In this document: positions 1 to 9,042 of the stretch, piece after piece
Numbering within the stretch: the stretch's first letter is position 1
How the letters are laid out: the number at the start of each line of letters is the position of its first letter
From: Phycisphaerales bacterium
GTDB taxonomy: Bacteria > Planctomycetota > Phycisphaerae > Sedimentisphaerales > Anaerobacaceae
Direction: 5' to 3'
Length of the DNA stretch: 60,744 nucleotides
NCBI GenBank assembly: GCA_003141315.1
Contig: PLLP01000012.1
Coordinates: 1 to 60,744, forward strand
Made by a program: the position numbers and the translations under genes
The notes under the pieces: model-generated
Told to the model about the DNA's origin: nothing
Databases searched by the model: none
The model's input: the letters and a program-made list of their open reading frames with translations, nothing else

Positions 1-113
<113 letters not shown>

Positions 114-549
114 GATTCATGGAAACCCCCGAACCTTTCTTGCGAAAGAAAACAGGGGTATTCATTCAAAGGCTCAACATTTTGATAATACGCATCGAAA
201 GTGTTGAAAAACTGAAAAAATTAAGCTTAACGGCCTAAGCGTATTTTGGCCGAAAAGCTACACCTTCGCTGCATACAGGCTCAACTGTTAACTTGCCAAA
301 GAACTTCTGAAAAGTCCCTGATTATAGAGACAAAAAATAAGCAGTCAAGCAATATTTTACAACAATATTCACTTGCCTGCTCAATCTTCAGAACAACCAT
401 TTTACCTTTAATAAAAAAAACGTCAATAGAAAGTTCAAAGAAAATTATTTTTTTTTATTTCTGCTTTAATATCGCGTTTTTTGCGCAAAATTTGAGGTAT
501 GAATAAATAAGAAGGGTTATCCAATAGTATTTCGCGTGCCGCGTAATTT
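114..549 (-). other. rRNA leader and intergenic region
   Basis: This stretch holds no convincing gene. On the minus strand it carries the rRNA promoter (321-348), a leader of about 200 nt, a boxA-like GTTCTTTGGCA near 294-304 and a small hairpin (arms CTTTC/GAAAG) near 135-150 just before the 16S start. Everything beyond 350 up to the histidine kinase stop at 550 is AT-rich and has no feature I can name. Confidence 0.6.
321..348 (-). promoter_or_regulatory. rRNA operon promoter
   Basis: On the minus strand TTGACT is followed after 16 bases by a perfect TATAAT, about 200 nt upstream of the 16S start. This is a near-consensus sigma-70 promoter in the place expected for rRNA transcription. Confidence 0.8.
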
Positions 550-2025
550 TCAATGAGTAATACAGGCCTGAAGTTCCGGATTTTTAACACCGGCTTCCTG
601 TTTTGGCATGGAGAAATAGAATGTGCTGCCTTCGCCCACTTTCGAGCGTACCCAAATCTTTCCGCCCCAAAGCTCCACAATTTTCTTTGCTATGGTAAGG
701 CCGACACCAGTGCTTTCGGCCTTGTCATTAGATGACAAGGTCTGGAATAACAGGAAGATTTTTTCGAAGTATTTTTCATCAATTCCCTGTCCGCTGTCAG
801 CAACGCTGAACTCCCAGAAGCCGTTCACTTCGGCGCAGCCTATCTTTATCCAGCCCTGCGGCTTACCCATATATTTGATGGCGTTGCTTATAAGATTTTG
901 AAAGACCTGTGTAAGGCGGGTTCGTTCGCATTCGAGGGTCGGCAGTTTGCATTCAATAGTGATGGCAATATCTTTCGGCGGGGCGACCGTATCGATTACT
1001 TCTGATACAAGCTCGTTCAGATTTACCACGACTTTTTCCTCTTTGGTGCGATCTACTCTCGAGAACTGCAGAATTCCGTTAATAAGGTTCTGCATTCGGG
1101 CCACCCTGCTGATAAGCAGATTAAAATGCTCTTTGCCCTGATCGTCGAGTTTATCTGCGTAGTCAGTCGATATCCATTCGGCCAGGGTAGTAATTCCCCG
1201 CAGCGGCGCCTTCAGGTCGTGTGAGATTATATACGCAAAATCTTTCAGTTCCCGATTCACTTTTTCCAGCTCTTCGACAAGCTGTGCCTGGCGTTGTGCG
1301 GCCAGCCTGCGTTCCTGAAAGAATCCGCCTATTCTGTAGTTCGTTGCATTGCCGGTTATATCGGGGTGACTTTGTAAATATGTCTGGACGTGCTGTTCTA
1401 TTTTAGATGAATGTGCCATAATGAATCTGCAGGTGCTATCACCCCTGGCTTTACACATTATCTCGGAGGCGACCAGGGGAATCCCGAAACTTTCCTCACC
1501 CCATCCGGACGAATAGCCGGCATTCATTGCGCAGACGCAAAAATTGCTTTTCCTGCCGTTCTTTTCCCACGCATCAGCCTCGAATGAAAACGGGTGGTCG
1601 TAAATAAGATAGCAGTTCTCGTCCGTTGTCGGTCTTGACTGGGCAGATATATCAACGAAAGCCCAGCCTGTATGAGAAAAGTGAACCGGGCCTGCGGAGA
1701 GCTTCTCTATAGGGTCAATCAGATTCATTCGCTTATGAAAGTTTCTTGCATCCATTTTCCCGATAGCATGGGCGAAGTCGAAAAGGAGGTTCCTGGCCGT
1801 TTCTGATGCCTTATCCTCGCCCCAGTCCTTGAACATATTCTTTATGGTATCGAAGAACTCCACCGACATTGAGGATGCCCTGATGAGAATATACCGTTGG
1901 CCAAAGACTTCTATCTTGCCCTTCGATGCGTCTTCCGTCTTTTGGCTGAAGTAAGTGTTTACATACTCCTGGGCCTTCTGGAAAATCGCCTCAAACTGTT
2001 CCGGGACATTTACAGTATTCAACAT
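550..2025 (-). CDS. V4R/XylR_N-type sensor histidine kinase
   Basis: This 491-residue soluble protein appears to be a cytoplasmic sensor kinase. Residues about 35-110 resemble the XylR N-terminal ligand domain, and residues about 165-205 look like a V4R domain (GYSSGWGEESF, then a Cys pair at CKARGDSTCR). A short coiled coil leads to the HisKA H-box (YIISHDLKAP, phosphoacceptor His269), followed by an HATPase domain with N box (NLISNAIKY), G1 (DSGQGID) and G2 (GVGLTIAK). No membrane segment or receiver domain is visible and no response regulator is adjacent, so its partner is unknown. V4R domains bind small molecules or metal via the Cys residues; aromatic ligands are known for XylR, but the ligand here is not predictable. 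GGAG precedes the ATG. Confidence 0.9.
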   Translation of the reverse strand: MLNTVNVPEQFEAIFQKAQEYVNTYFSQKTEDASKGKIEVFGQRYILIRASSMSVEFFDTIKNMFKDWGEDKASETARNLLFDFAHAIGKMDARNFHKRMNLIDPIEKLSAGPVHFSHTGWAFVDISAQSRPTTDENCYLIYDHPFSFEADAWEKNGRKSNFCVCAMNAGYSSGWGEESFGIPLVASEIMCKARGDSTCRFIMAHSSKIEQHVQTYLQSHPDITGNATNYRIGGFFQERRLAAQRQAQLVEELEKVNRELKDFAYIISHDLKAPLRGITTLAEWISTDYADKLDDQGKEHFNLLISRVARMQNLINGILQFSRVDRTKEEKVVVNLNELVSEVIDTVAPPKDIAITIECKLPTLECERTRLTQVFQNLISNAIKYMGKPQGWIKIGCAEVNGFWEFSVADSGQGIDEKYFEKIFLLFQTLSSNDKAESTGVGLTIAKKIVELWGGKIWVRSKVGEGSTFYFSMPKQEAGVKNPELQACITH

Positions 2026-2243
2026 GCCGTTTCTCCGCTGGTCATTTTTTACCTGGGAATACTATAAGTAGGGTTTCGTCAATATTCAGTCTCCGGTTAA
2101 AGATTAAACAGCATTGCGGCTGAATAACGAAAAAAATATAAAAAACAGGGATATATCGGACTAAATAGACAGCGTGTTATTAAAAGCTCTTTTCAGAGTC
2201 GCAATTTTCTGCTAAACTCCTGCAAATTTTGAAAAGGGAAATT

Positions 2244-3416
2244 ATGACGAATGAACTGCAGTTGCCGCAAAGCGTGGAAGTAGTTAATGTCGACGGGAAA
2301 GAGATTTATCTTGTCGGGACAGCCCATTTATCAAAGCAAAGCGTTGAGGACGTCCGGGCGGTGATACAAATTGTCAGGCCGAATTCGGTCTGTGTTGAGT
2401 TATGCCAGCCAAGATATAAAACGATGACCGACAAAGAAGCCTGGAAGAAGATGGATGTCTTCAAAGTCATCCGGGATAAAAAGGCGATGTTCCTGCTTGC
2501 ACAGCTGATTATGAGCAGCTTTTACCGCAAACTCGGCGAAAAGTTGGGCGTTCAGCCGGGAGCGGAAATGTTGGAGGCAATCAATCAGGCAAAAGAATCT
2601 GGTGCAGAGTTAATCCTTGCCGACAGGGAAATTGAAATTACGCTAAAACGGGTGTGGGGGTATCTGGGCTTCTGGCACAAAATGAAAATGCTCACAGGAA
2701 TTGTAATGAGCCTGTTTGTCGGCGAACAAATCGACGAAAAGATGATTGAGCAACTCAAGCAGGGCGACCAGCTTGAAATCGCCCTTGCAGAATTTACGCA
2801 GAAGTTTCCGGAGGTAAAACGCCGGCTTATCGATGAGAGGGATATATTTTTATCGCAGAAAATTCGCCGGTCGGCAGGGCTGAAGGTCGTGGCTGTTGTG
2901 GGGGCGGGGCATATTGCAGGCATAAAAGAAAATATTCAGAAGGAACAGAGTATCGATGATTTGCTTACGATACCGCCGAAGTCAGTTTGGGGCGATATTT
3001 TCAAGTGGGCAATGCCCCTTATCTTTGCTGTTCTTCTTGTGGCTGGTTTCTTTATAGGATGGAAACACGTAGTCGAGTCCCTTTTAATCTGGATTTTGGT
3101 GACGGGTTCTGCTGCGGCGATAGGAACGATTTTAGCGTTCGGGCATCCGCTTACGATACTTACGGCCTTTATTGTGGCTCCGGTTATGACGCTGCATCCG
3201 TTTCTGGCGACAGGCTGGTTTGCCGGCCTGACCGAGGCGTATATTCGAAAGCCGAAAGTCGAGGATTTTGAAGACCTGCCGAATGCGATTACAACCTTTA
3301 AGGGATTCTGGGAAAACCATGTAACACGTATTCTCCTTGTCGTTGTCTTTTCGAATCTCGGCGCAATGCTCGGCTTTTGGATTGCTACCGTCTGGATTTT
3401 CAAAAGAACTGTTTAA
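2244..3416 (+). CDS. TraB/PrgY family membrane protein
   Basis: A 390-residue protein of the TraB family, whose enterococcal members limit peptide pheromone activity and whose general role in bacteria is unclear. The N-terminal half has the family signatures GTAHLSKQSVEDVR, VCVELCQPRY, LILADREIEITLKRVW and VVGAGHIAGI, whose Glu and His residues are thought to form a metal site related to TIKI/GumN proteins. The C-terminal third has about four hydrophobic segments. A TTG start at 2229 is possible, but the ATG at 2244 has AAAAGGGA at the right distance and is preferred. It stands divergent from the sensor kinase. Confidence 0.88.
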   Translation: MTNELQLPQSVEVVNVDGKEIYLVGTAHLSKQSVEDVRAVIQIVRPNSVCVELCQPRYKTMTDKEAWKKMDVFKVIRDKKAMFLLAQLIMSSFYRKLGEKLGVQPGAEMLEAINQAKESGAELILADREIEITLKRVWGYLGFWHKMKMLTGIVMSLFVGEQIDEKMIEQLKQGDQLEIALAEFTQKFPEVKRRLIDERDIFLSQKIRRSAGLKVVAVVGAGHIAGIKENIQKEQSIDDLLTIPPKSVWGDIFKWAMPLIFAVLLVAGFFIGWKHVVESLLIWILVTGSAAAIGTILAFGHPLTILTAFIVAPVMTLHPFLATGWFAGLTEAYIRKPKVEDFEDLPNAITTFKGFWENHVTRILLVVVFSNLGAMLGFWIATVWIFKRTV

Positions 3417-3458
3417 TTATTCCGAGAAATTTTTGTCATCACCATGAAAGGAACGATT

Positions 3459-6400
3459 ATGTTCAGGATGAACAAATGGGTATACTTGGTTTTGGCAGGA
3501 GTTTTGCTTATAAATGTTCAATGTGCAAATCAACGGGAATATAAATTTTCAAAAGAAACAGAACCGGCAAAATCCGGCACGTTGACGAGCGCGGTAAGGC
3601 TTCACGATGGCACGCCTGCGTTGTATGTGAACGGAAAATTGACAAGCCAGGTTTTTGCGGCGCCTTATCGGCCCGGGCTGTCGGATTTCAATGATTTTCG
3701 TAGTGCGGGGATTTCGATTTTCAATATTTATCTGCGGTTTGCGTGGACAGGGCCGGAGGAGTATGATTTTAATTCAATCGACCGCAAGATGGATTCATAT
3801 TTGAATACTGACTCGAACGCGATGTTCATACCCAGAATACTCCTGACGCCCGGAGCGTGGTGGTGTAAGGAATTTCCAACGGAGATTACGATGCGTGATG
3901 ACGGCAGTCCTGCGGGGATGTTCGGCTCTCCTTGTCATCCTTCACTGGCGTCAGAAAAATACCGACAGCTCTCGCACAAGGCGATGATAGCGTTTATTAA
4001 TCATGTTGAGGGGAAATACGGCGACCATATTATCGGCTATCAGGCGGGAAATGGTTTTGGCGGCGAATGGCTGATGTTCAATTCCTTCTGGGAAGTTAGG
4101 CCCGGAGCGGAGCCGCCAACAAAGTTCGGCGTAGAGGATTACAGTCCGCCGGCACAAGCGGCTTTTCGAGAGTGGCTCAAAAGGAAATACAACAATGTTG
4201 AGGAGCTTCGCAAAGCTTGGTCTGACCCCAATGTTACCTTTGAGAATGCGCCGCCGCCGAATGAGGTGGAGCGGTACAGTTCAACGCACGGCATATTTTT
4301 CGACCCGGCTGTTAGCAGGAAGGTACCGGATTATTTTTCCTTCTTTAATGATATGGTGTCCGATGTGCTGCTTGAAAACTGCCGATGGGTCAAGGATCTG
4401 ACGCATCGCAAAAAAATCGTCGGAGTTTTCTACGGATACCTATGGTGCAATTTTCCCAATTTGAGCGTAAATCATACGGGACACCTTGGCCTTGCGAGAG
4501 TGTTGAATTCAGCGGATGTGGATTTTATCGCAAGTCCATATACTTATGACAATAAGGAAATCGGAGGGCCGGATAATTCACAGACGCTGCCGGAAGATGC
4601 AATTATGCACGGCAAGCTTTATTTTAATGAAGTGGATACCGAAACGCACCTCCACCAGCGGCAGTGGCGATGGGGTGATTGTCTTAATCTGCCAAAAAAC
4701 TTCGATGAAACAAAGGCGCTTCTTATCCGCGATTACAGCTATGTGATGACAAAGGGATTCGGGATGTGGTGGACGGACCTGCGCGGCGAAAACTTCCACG
4801 ATGCCAACATTATAAAACTTCTCAGCGACCTGAAGAAAATCGACGAAAAATATCTAAAAGCCGACAAAAGGTCGAATGCAGATGTCGCGGTGATTCTGGA
4901 CGAAGAGACTTTTAAATATTTTGGGGACGGCGAGCCGCTCTTCAATGCACTGCTTACTGCCCAGAAGCAGTGGCAGTTGGGTTTCCTGGGCGCACCATGG
5001 GAGCCGTATCTATTGACCGATATGGACAATCCGAAGTTGCGAGATTTTAGGGTCTACATTTTTTTGAATACGTTCCACGTCACAGGCAAACAATGTGAAG
5101 CGATACATAAAAGGCTTAGTCGGAACGGTGCAACAGCGGTCTGGATATATGCACCGGGGTATATTAAGGATGATAAGCTGTCGCTGGAGCAAATGTCGGC
5201 TTTGACGGGAATTAAACTTGCAGAAAGTGATACTGCAGGAGAATTAAGGGTAGAAATTACGAATTTCGATAATCCATATACAAAATCGCTGCACAGAGGA
5301 TTCGTCTATGGAACAGATGTGGATGTCAACAGTATTATTCGATGGTATGACCACCGGATTTATCTGAAGGATCCGCGAGACCCGAGTCTGCGGCGGGATT
5401 TGCCGGGGTTTCGCATCAGTCCGCGATTTTACAGTGCGGATAGCGAAGCGATAGTTCTGGGTGAATTGGCAGGTGTCGATAAGCCTGGCCTGGTAGTCAA
5501 GAAGCAGCCTGGCGGCTGGACTTCGGTCTATTCCAGCGCACCAATTTTGCCTGCGGGGTTTTTGCGAAACGTCGTGCGGGCAGCGGGCGGGCATATTTAC
5601 AGCGATGCCAACGATGTTGTATATGCGAACAAAAATACCCTGTGTATATACGCACCGGCAGGCGGAATGAGAATGGTAAAACTGCCGCAGAGTGCAAAAG
5701 TAGTTGATTTGCTTGATGGAACGGTTTATGCAGATGGTGCGACGGAGTTTCCGCTCACACTTGCGCCAAACAGTTCTATCCTTTTAGGTCTGGAAAAGCC
5801 GGCAAAGCCCGCAAAGGCAGATGTGTTTTTAAGTTATCAAGCGGATGAAGATGTAGAGCTGACAGCTGACCCGAATTCGGCGTTCTGGAAGGGTTTGCCT
5901 CCGCTGATTGTTGACAGAACAATTCTCGGTGTATCTTTGCCGCAGATGTGCTCATATATGTGGTCGCGATGGACAAAGGACAATATCTATTTCTTGTTCG
6001 CGGGTACCTATGAAACTCTTACCTTAAAGCCGGACCCGAATACTTCAAGCGAAACATTTGGGCTCTGGCGATGGGACGACTTTGAGTTGTATATCGGCGC
6101 TGACTTCGAGCATATAAATTTGTATCGGGAGTTTGAGGTTTCGCCGCAGGGCGAGTTTTTGGATTTGAATATCGACTCAACGAGACCTAAAGCAGGGCGT
6201 AATGATGAGCAGTTCTGGAATTCGGGTTTTAAGGTAAAGGCTCGTATTGATGAGAAAAATAAAATATGGTATGCAGAGTTGAAAATCCCGGTAAGCTCTA
6301 TTGACAAACGACCGCCCAAAACCGGTAATGAAATGAGAGTGAATGTTTATAGGCTTCAGAGACTGCAGAAAAAATTAGAGTTTCTGGCCTGGAGACCTGC

Positions 6401-6461
6401 AGGTGCCTGGAATCCGCATCATCCGGAAAAATTCGGCATGTTGCGGCTCGTAAAAAAATAA
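3459..6461 (+). CDS. GH42-like glycoside hydrolase lipoprotein with C-terminal CBM9-like domain
   Basis: A 1000-residue exported protein. Residues 1-22 form a lipoprotein-like signal (lipobox-like INVQC, Cys22; the Gln at -1 is unusual). Residues about 45-480 look like a GH42-type TIM barrel ([27 protein letters not shown]), about 490-610 like the flavodoxin-like trimerisation domain of beta-galactosidases, and about 800-1000 like a family 9 carbohydrate-binding/DOMON-like module ([20 protein letters not shown]). It probably degrades extracellular or periplasmic polysaccharide. The usual acid/base Asn-Glu pair appears as Asn198-Gly199 with Glu203 nearby; a nucleophile candidate is in [10 protein letters not shown] (about residue 391). 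The ATG at 3459 has GAAAGGAAC before it and is preferred over 3444. Confidence 0.75.
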   Translation: MFRMNKWVYLVLAGVLLINVQCANQREYKFSKETEPAKSGTLTSAVRLHDGTPALYVNGKLTSQVFAAPYRPGLSDFNDFRSAGISIFNIYLRFAWTGPEEYDFNSIDRKMDSYLNTDSNAMFIPRILLTPGAWWCKEFPTEITMRDDGSPAGMFGSPCHPSLASEKYRQLSHKAMIAFINHVEGKYGDHIIGYQAGNGFGGEWLMFNSFWEVRPGAEPPTKFGVEDYSPPAQAAFREWLKRKYNNVEELRKAWSDPNVTFENAPPPNEVERYSSTHGIFFDPAVSRKVPDYFSFFNDMVSDVLLENCRWVKDLTHRKKIVGVFYGYLWCNFPNLSVNHTGHLGLARVLNSADVDFIASPYTYDNKEIGGPDNSQTLPEDAIMHGKLYFNEVDTETHLHQRQWRWGDCLNLPKNFDETKALLIRDYSYVMTKGFGMWWTDLRGENFHDANIIKLLSDLKKIDEKYLKADKRSNADVAVILDEETFKYFGDGEPLFNALLTAQKQWQLGFLGAPWEPYLLTDMDNPKLRDFRVYIFLNTFHVTGKQCEAIHKRLSRNGATAVWIYAPGYIKDDKLSLEQMSALTGIKLAESDTAGELRVEITNFDNPYTKSLHRGFVYGTDVDVNSIIRWYDHRIYLKDPRDPSLRRDLPGFRISPRFYSADSEAIVLGELAGVDKPGLVVKKQPGGWTSVYSSAPILPAGFLRNVVRAAGGHIYSDANDVVYANKNTLCIYAPAGGMRMVKLPQSAKVVDLLDGTVYADGATEFPLTLAPNSSILLGLEKPAKPAKADVFLSYQADEDVELTADPNSAFWKGLPPLIVDRTILGVSLPQMCSYMWSRWTKDNIYFLFAGTYETLTLKPDPNTSSETFGLWRWDDFELYIGADFEHINLYREFEVSPQGEFLDLNIDSTRPKAGRNDEQFWNSGFKVKARIDEKNKIWYAELKIPVSSIDKRPPKTGNEMRVNVYRLQRLQKKLEFLAWRPAGAWNPHHPEKFGMLRLVKK

Positions 6462-6505
6462 AACCAAACCCGCTAAATAGAGTAAATTTTTTGAAAGGAG
6501 TACGT

Positions 6506-6907
6506 ATGAAATGGGTAGAGGAATTTAAGTCGTTTGCTATCAAGGGAAATGTTGTGGATATGGGCGTCGGTATAATTATCGGTGCAGCGTTCGGCAAAAT
6601 CGTGTCGTCGTTTGTGGCCGATGTGATAATGCCGCCGCTCGGGCTTTTAATCGGCGGAATTAATTTCAGCGACCTTGCTGTGACATTGAAGTCTGCTGCA
6701 AACGGCACCGCAGCGGTGACTTTGAATTACGGAAAGTTTGTTCAGACCACCGTGGATTTTGCCATCGTTGCATTTGCGATATTTGTGGTTATCAAGGGCA
6801 TTAATTATCTCAAAAGAAAAGAAGAGGCAAAACAGCCTGAGAAGCAGGTCGTAACTGAAGTGGCTGTCCTTTCTGAGATACGCGACATCCTCAAAGAAAA
6901 ACGATAA
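6506..6907 (+). CDS. mscL: Large-conductance mechanosensitive channel MscL
   Basis: A 133-residue inner-membrane channel that opens under high membrane tension to release solutes during osmotic downshock. The N-terminal amphipathic helix ([19 protein letters not shown]), the pore helix with [20 protein letters not shown], the PPLGLL loop, a periplasmic loop containing ALNYG-like LNYGKFVQ, and TM2 ([20 protein letters not shown]) are all present, followed by a C-terminal charged bundle. Length is typical. The ATG at 6506 is preceded by a strong GAAAGGAG and is chosen over an upstream TTG at 6491. Confidence 0.97.
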   Translation: MKWVEEFKSFAIKGNVVDMGVGIIIGAAFGKIVSSFVADVIMPPLGLLIGGINFSDLAVTLKSAANGTAAVTLNYGKFVQTTVDFAIVAFAIFVVIKGINYLKRKEEAKQPEKQVVTEVAVLSEIRDILKEKR

Positions 6908-6942
6908 AAACCATAGATAACATCGAGAGCAGATTGTTTTTT

Positions 6943-7938
6943 TTATCTTTCGATGAGTGTTTCGTCAACCTTGAGGCCGAAATGTCGGCCGGTCTTCTCG
7001 ACGTGAGCGAGGACTTTGTCGCCGGGCTTCAAATCGGTAATCGAAACAGGCTGGCCATCGGGTCGAACAAGGCGAATCGTCTCTGCGTTCTGCATAACAA
7101 GACTTACAGGCGAATTGTCGGCCTCAGCCTCGATGAGCATCATAGGCCTTTTTTCAATCTTGTTTCTGCCGAGATAAGCCGTCTGCGTTTTGCCTTCGAA
7201 ATTTACTATCAGCACTTCATCGCCTGATTTGAAATCGGCCAGATATTTTGTCCTGTTGCCCGGCGTAAGCGTGTATGCGTGAACAGCGCCCGCGTTGACC
7301 CTGAAAGGCCTGGAGGCGACATATGGGTTGTCGATAGATTCGGAATGCACCAGGAAAAATGCGGATGCGGTATTGCCGACGAGTATGCCTTCGCCGGGAT
7401 TCATCTGCGTGCAGGTATCGAGGCAGGAGCGGTCGCCCATACCGAGCTGACGAATGGTGGTTATAGTTGCAGGGGCAAGAGAAATTCGCTCCGTTATGCC
7501 GGCGATTATGTCGGCTGTCTTTTTGATATCGTTTATGTCGGTGGTGTTGAGGACGACGCCGTCGACGCCTTTTTCGAGGATTTCGGTCATAAGCTGTGCG
7601 TGTCTGCTGGTCTGGACCTGCACGAGTATGTTTTTGCCGCGGCGGGCGATGAGGTTTTCGATTGGGATTACCGTCCAGTCGAGCATACGCAGGACAACCA
7701 TTTTATTCGAAGGAACGGCGGCGGCCTTGTCTTCATCAGATTTACTGGTGATGTCGATGAACTCGACGTCTTTGCCCGGCACAATGTCGCCGTCTTTGGC
7801 AACTGTTTTAATCTTGCCGAACTGGCGAACGGCTTCGCTTTTGCCGTCGGGCAGTATTACGGCCTCGGCGCCGCTTTCGAGGGCTGCGATAACCACATCC
7901 TTGTTATAGGGATTTGCATTTACCCAGAATTTTTTCAT
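6943..7938 (-). CDS. 3-dehydroquinate synthase II (archaeal-type)
   Basis: A 331-residue enzyme matching DHQ synthase II, which uses NAD to convert 2-amino-3,7-dideoxy-D-threo-hept-6-ulosonate to 3-dehydroquinate, replacing the classical AroB step. Family features seen are the N-terminal KKFWVNANPYNKDVV, the run GVDGVVLNTTDINDIKKT, the highly conserved MGDRSCLDTCTQMNPGEG, GNTASAFFLVHSES and SRPFRVNAGAVHAY, ending in a beta-rich domain with EADNSPVSLVMQNAETIRLV. It lies downstream of the matching ADTH synthase gene on the same strand, with a hairpin between them. The route is mainly archaeal but is known in a minority of bacteria. Confidence 0.93.
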   Translation of the reverse strand: MKKFWVNANPYNKDVVIAALESGAEAVILPDGKSEAVRQFGKIKTVAKDGDIVPGKDVEFIDITSKSDEDKAAAVPSNKMVVLRMLDWTVIPIENLIARRGKNILVQVQTSRHAQLMTEILEKGVDGVVLNTTDINDIKKTADIIAGITERISLAPATITTIRQLGMGDRSCLDTCTQMNPGEGILVGNTASAFFLVHSESIDNPYVASRPFRVNAGAVHAYTLTPGNRTKYLADFKSGDEVLIVNFEGKTQTAYLGRNKIEKRPMMLIEAEADNSPVSLVMQNAETIRLVRPDGQPVSITDLKPGDKVLAHVEKTGRHFGLKVDETLIER

Positions 7939-7951
7939 CTGAATTTATCCT

Positions 7952-7976
7952 AAAAAATCCCTCGATAAATTGAGGG
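7952..7976 (-). terminator. Possible intrinsic terminator or attenuator between the two shikimate genes
   Basis: On the minus strand CCCTC and GAGGG arms (7959-7976) enclose an 8-nt loop and are followed by ATTTTTTA. The stem is only five perfect base pairs. It lies 15-20 nt before the DHQ synthase II start, so it could reduce read-through from the upstream ADTH synthase gene. Confidence 0.4.
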
Positions 7977-8029
7977 CGATATACGACAACGTAATCCCCG
8001 GCGTAAAATTCGGGAACTCAAAAACTGGA

Positions 8030-8824
8030 TTAACTTTTCAGGATTTTTAGGGCGTCTTTGACGGAGACATCTTCGTGAACCATTTGACAAAGCGCCCTGA
8101 CCATTTTTTCGGGGTGTTTGTGCTGGAAGACGTTTCTGCCGATGGAGATACCTGCCGCGCCGGCCTTCAGTGCGCCGTCGACCATTTTGAAAATCTCTTC
8201 GTCGCTTCCCATTTTTTCGCCGCCTGCGATAACTACAGGGACAGGACAGCCTTTGATTACTTCCGCGAAGCTCTCGGTCTTTCCGGTATAGACGACCTTT
8301 ACAATATCTGCGCCGAGCTCTGCTGCGACCCTGGCAGCAATCTTGGTATTGTTGAGGTCAAATTCGTCTTTTATTTTTGGCCCGCGGGTGTACATCATTG
8401 CGATAAGCGGCATCTGCCAGTAATCGCAGCGTTCGCTGATGAAACCGAGCTGCCTAATCATTTCCTTGTCGGTTGGTGCGCCGAGATTGATATGAACCGA
8501 GACGGCATCAGCGCCGAGTTTGAGGGCCTCTTCGACGGTGCAGACAAGCTCTTTTGCCAGCGGGTCCGGGCTGAGCGATGTGCTGCCCGACAGATGTATG
8601 ATAAGGCCGATGTCTTTGCCGTGGCCCCTGTGGCTGGCGGGGACAATACCCTTGTGCATAAGGATTGCGTTAGCGCCGCCTTCGGCAACCTTCGAAACGG
8701 TGGTTCTCATATCTTCGAGACCTTCGATTGGGCCTACGGTGACGCCGTGATCCATCGGGACGATGACCGTTTTGCCTGAATCACGGTTTATTATTCTTTC
8801 GAGCCTTACTTTTTTGCCTAACAT
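8030..8824 (-). CDS. 2-amino-3,7-dideoxy-D-threo-hept-6-ulosonate (ADTH) synthase
   Basis: A 264-residue class I aldolase-fold protein (DeoC/FbaB/LsrF superfamily). It has the N-terminal [20 protein letters not shown] and [39 protein letters not shown], the Schiff-base segment [17 protein letters not shown], the phosphate-binding [15 protein letters not shown] and [14 protein letters not shown]. These match ADTH synthase, which condenses aspartate semialdehyde with a deoxyhexulose phosphate as the first step of the archaeal-type shikimate route. The related LsrF thiolase is less likely because the next gene is DHQ synthase II. TTTTGGAG precedes the ATG. Confidence 0.9.
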   Translation of the reverse strand: MLGKKVRLERIINRDSGKTVIVPMDHGVTVGPIEGLEDMRTTVSKVAEGGANAILMHKGIVPASHRGHGKDIGLIIHLSGSTSLSPDPLAKELVCTVEEALKLGADAVSVHINLGAPTDKEMIRQLGFISERCDYWQMPLIAMMYTRGPKIKDEFDLNNTKIAARVAAELGADIVKVVYTGKTESFAEVIKGCPVPVVIAGGEKMGSDEEIFKMVDGALKAGAAGISIGRNVFQHKHPEKMVRALCQMVHEDVSVKDALKILKS

Positions 8825-9042
8825 TATAGTTCTCCAAAACTTTTTGCAGAATTAAACAGCATAATAGTTTATAAAAAACAAGCCGGAAAGGCAATAGGAA
8901 ATACGCAAAACTTTAAGACGTTTTTTTAATGAAAAATCAGGTTGATAGAAGGCATCGACCTGTGAAATACAGCCCATACATAAATAAACGGCATTTTTCG
9001 GTCTTGTCTTTAAGCTGGATTACTGATATATATTAACTAATT
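8825..9042. other. Divergent intergenic region, shikimate genes
   Basis: This 218-base AT-rich stretch separates ADTH synthase (minus) from aroDE (plus). It holds a good plus-strand promoter at 9004-9032. On the minus strand a weak TTGTTT/TGTTTA pair near 8855-8885 could serve ADTH synthase, but I would not insist on it. Nothing else is recognisable. Confidence 0.5.
9004..9032 (+). promoter_or_regulatory. Promoter of aroDE
   Basis: TTGTCT (9004-9009) is followed after 17 bases by TATATA (9027-9032). The predicted transcription start is about 9039, only four bases before the ATG, and no Shine-Dalgarno sequence is present, so the message may be leaderless. Confidence 0.6.

Noticed and set aside
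246-506. 86-codon frame upstream of the 16S gene
   Set aside because: It covers the rRNA leader and promoter on the opposite strand and has no protein-like features.
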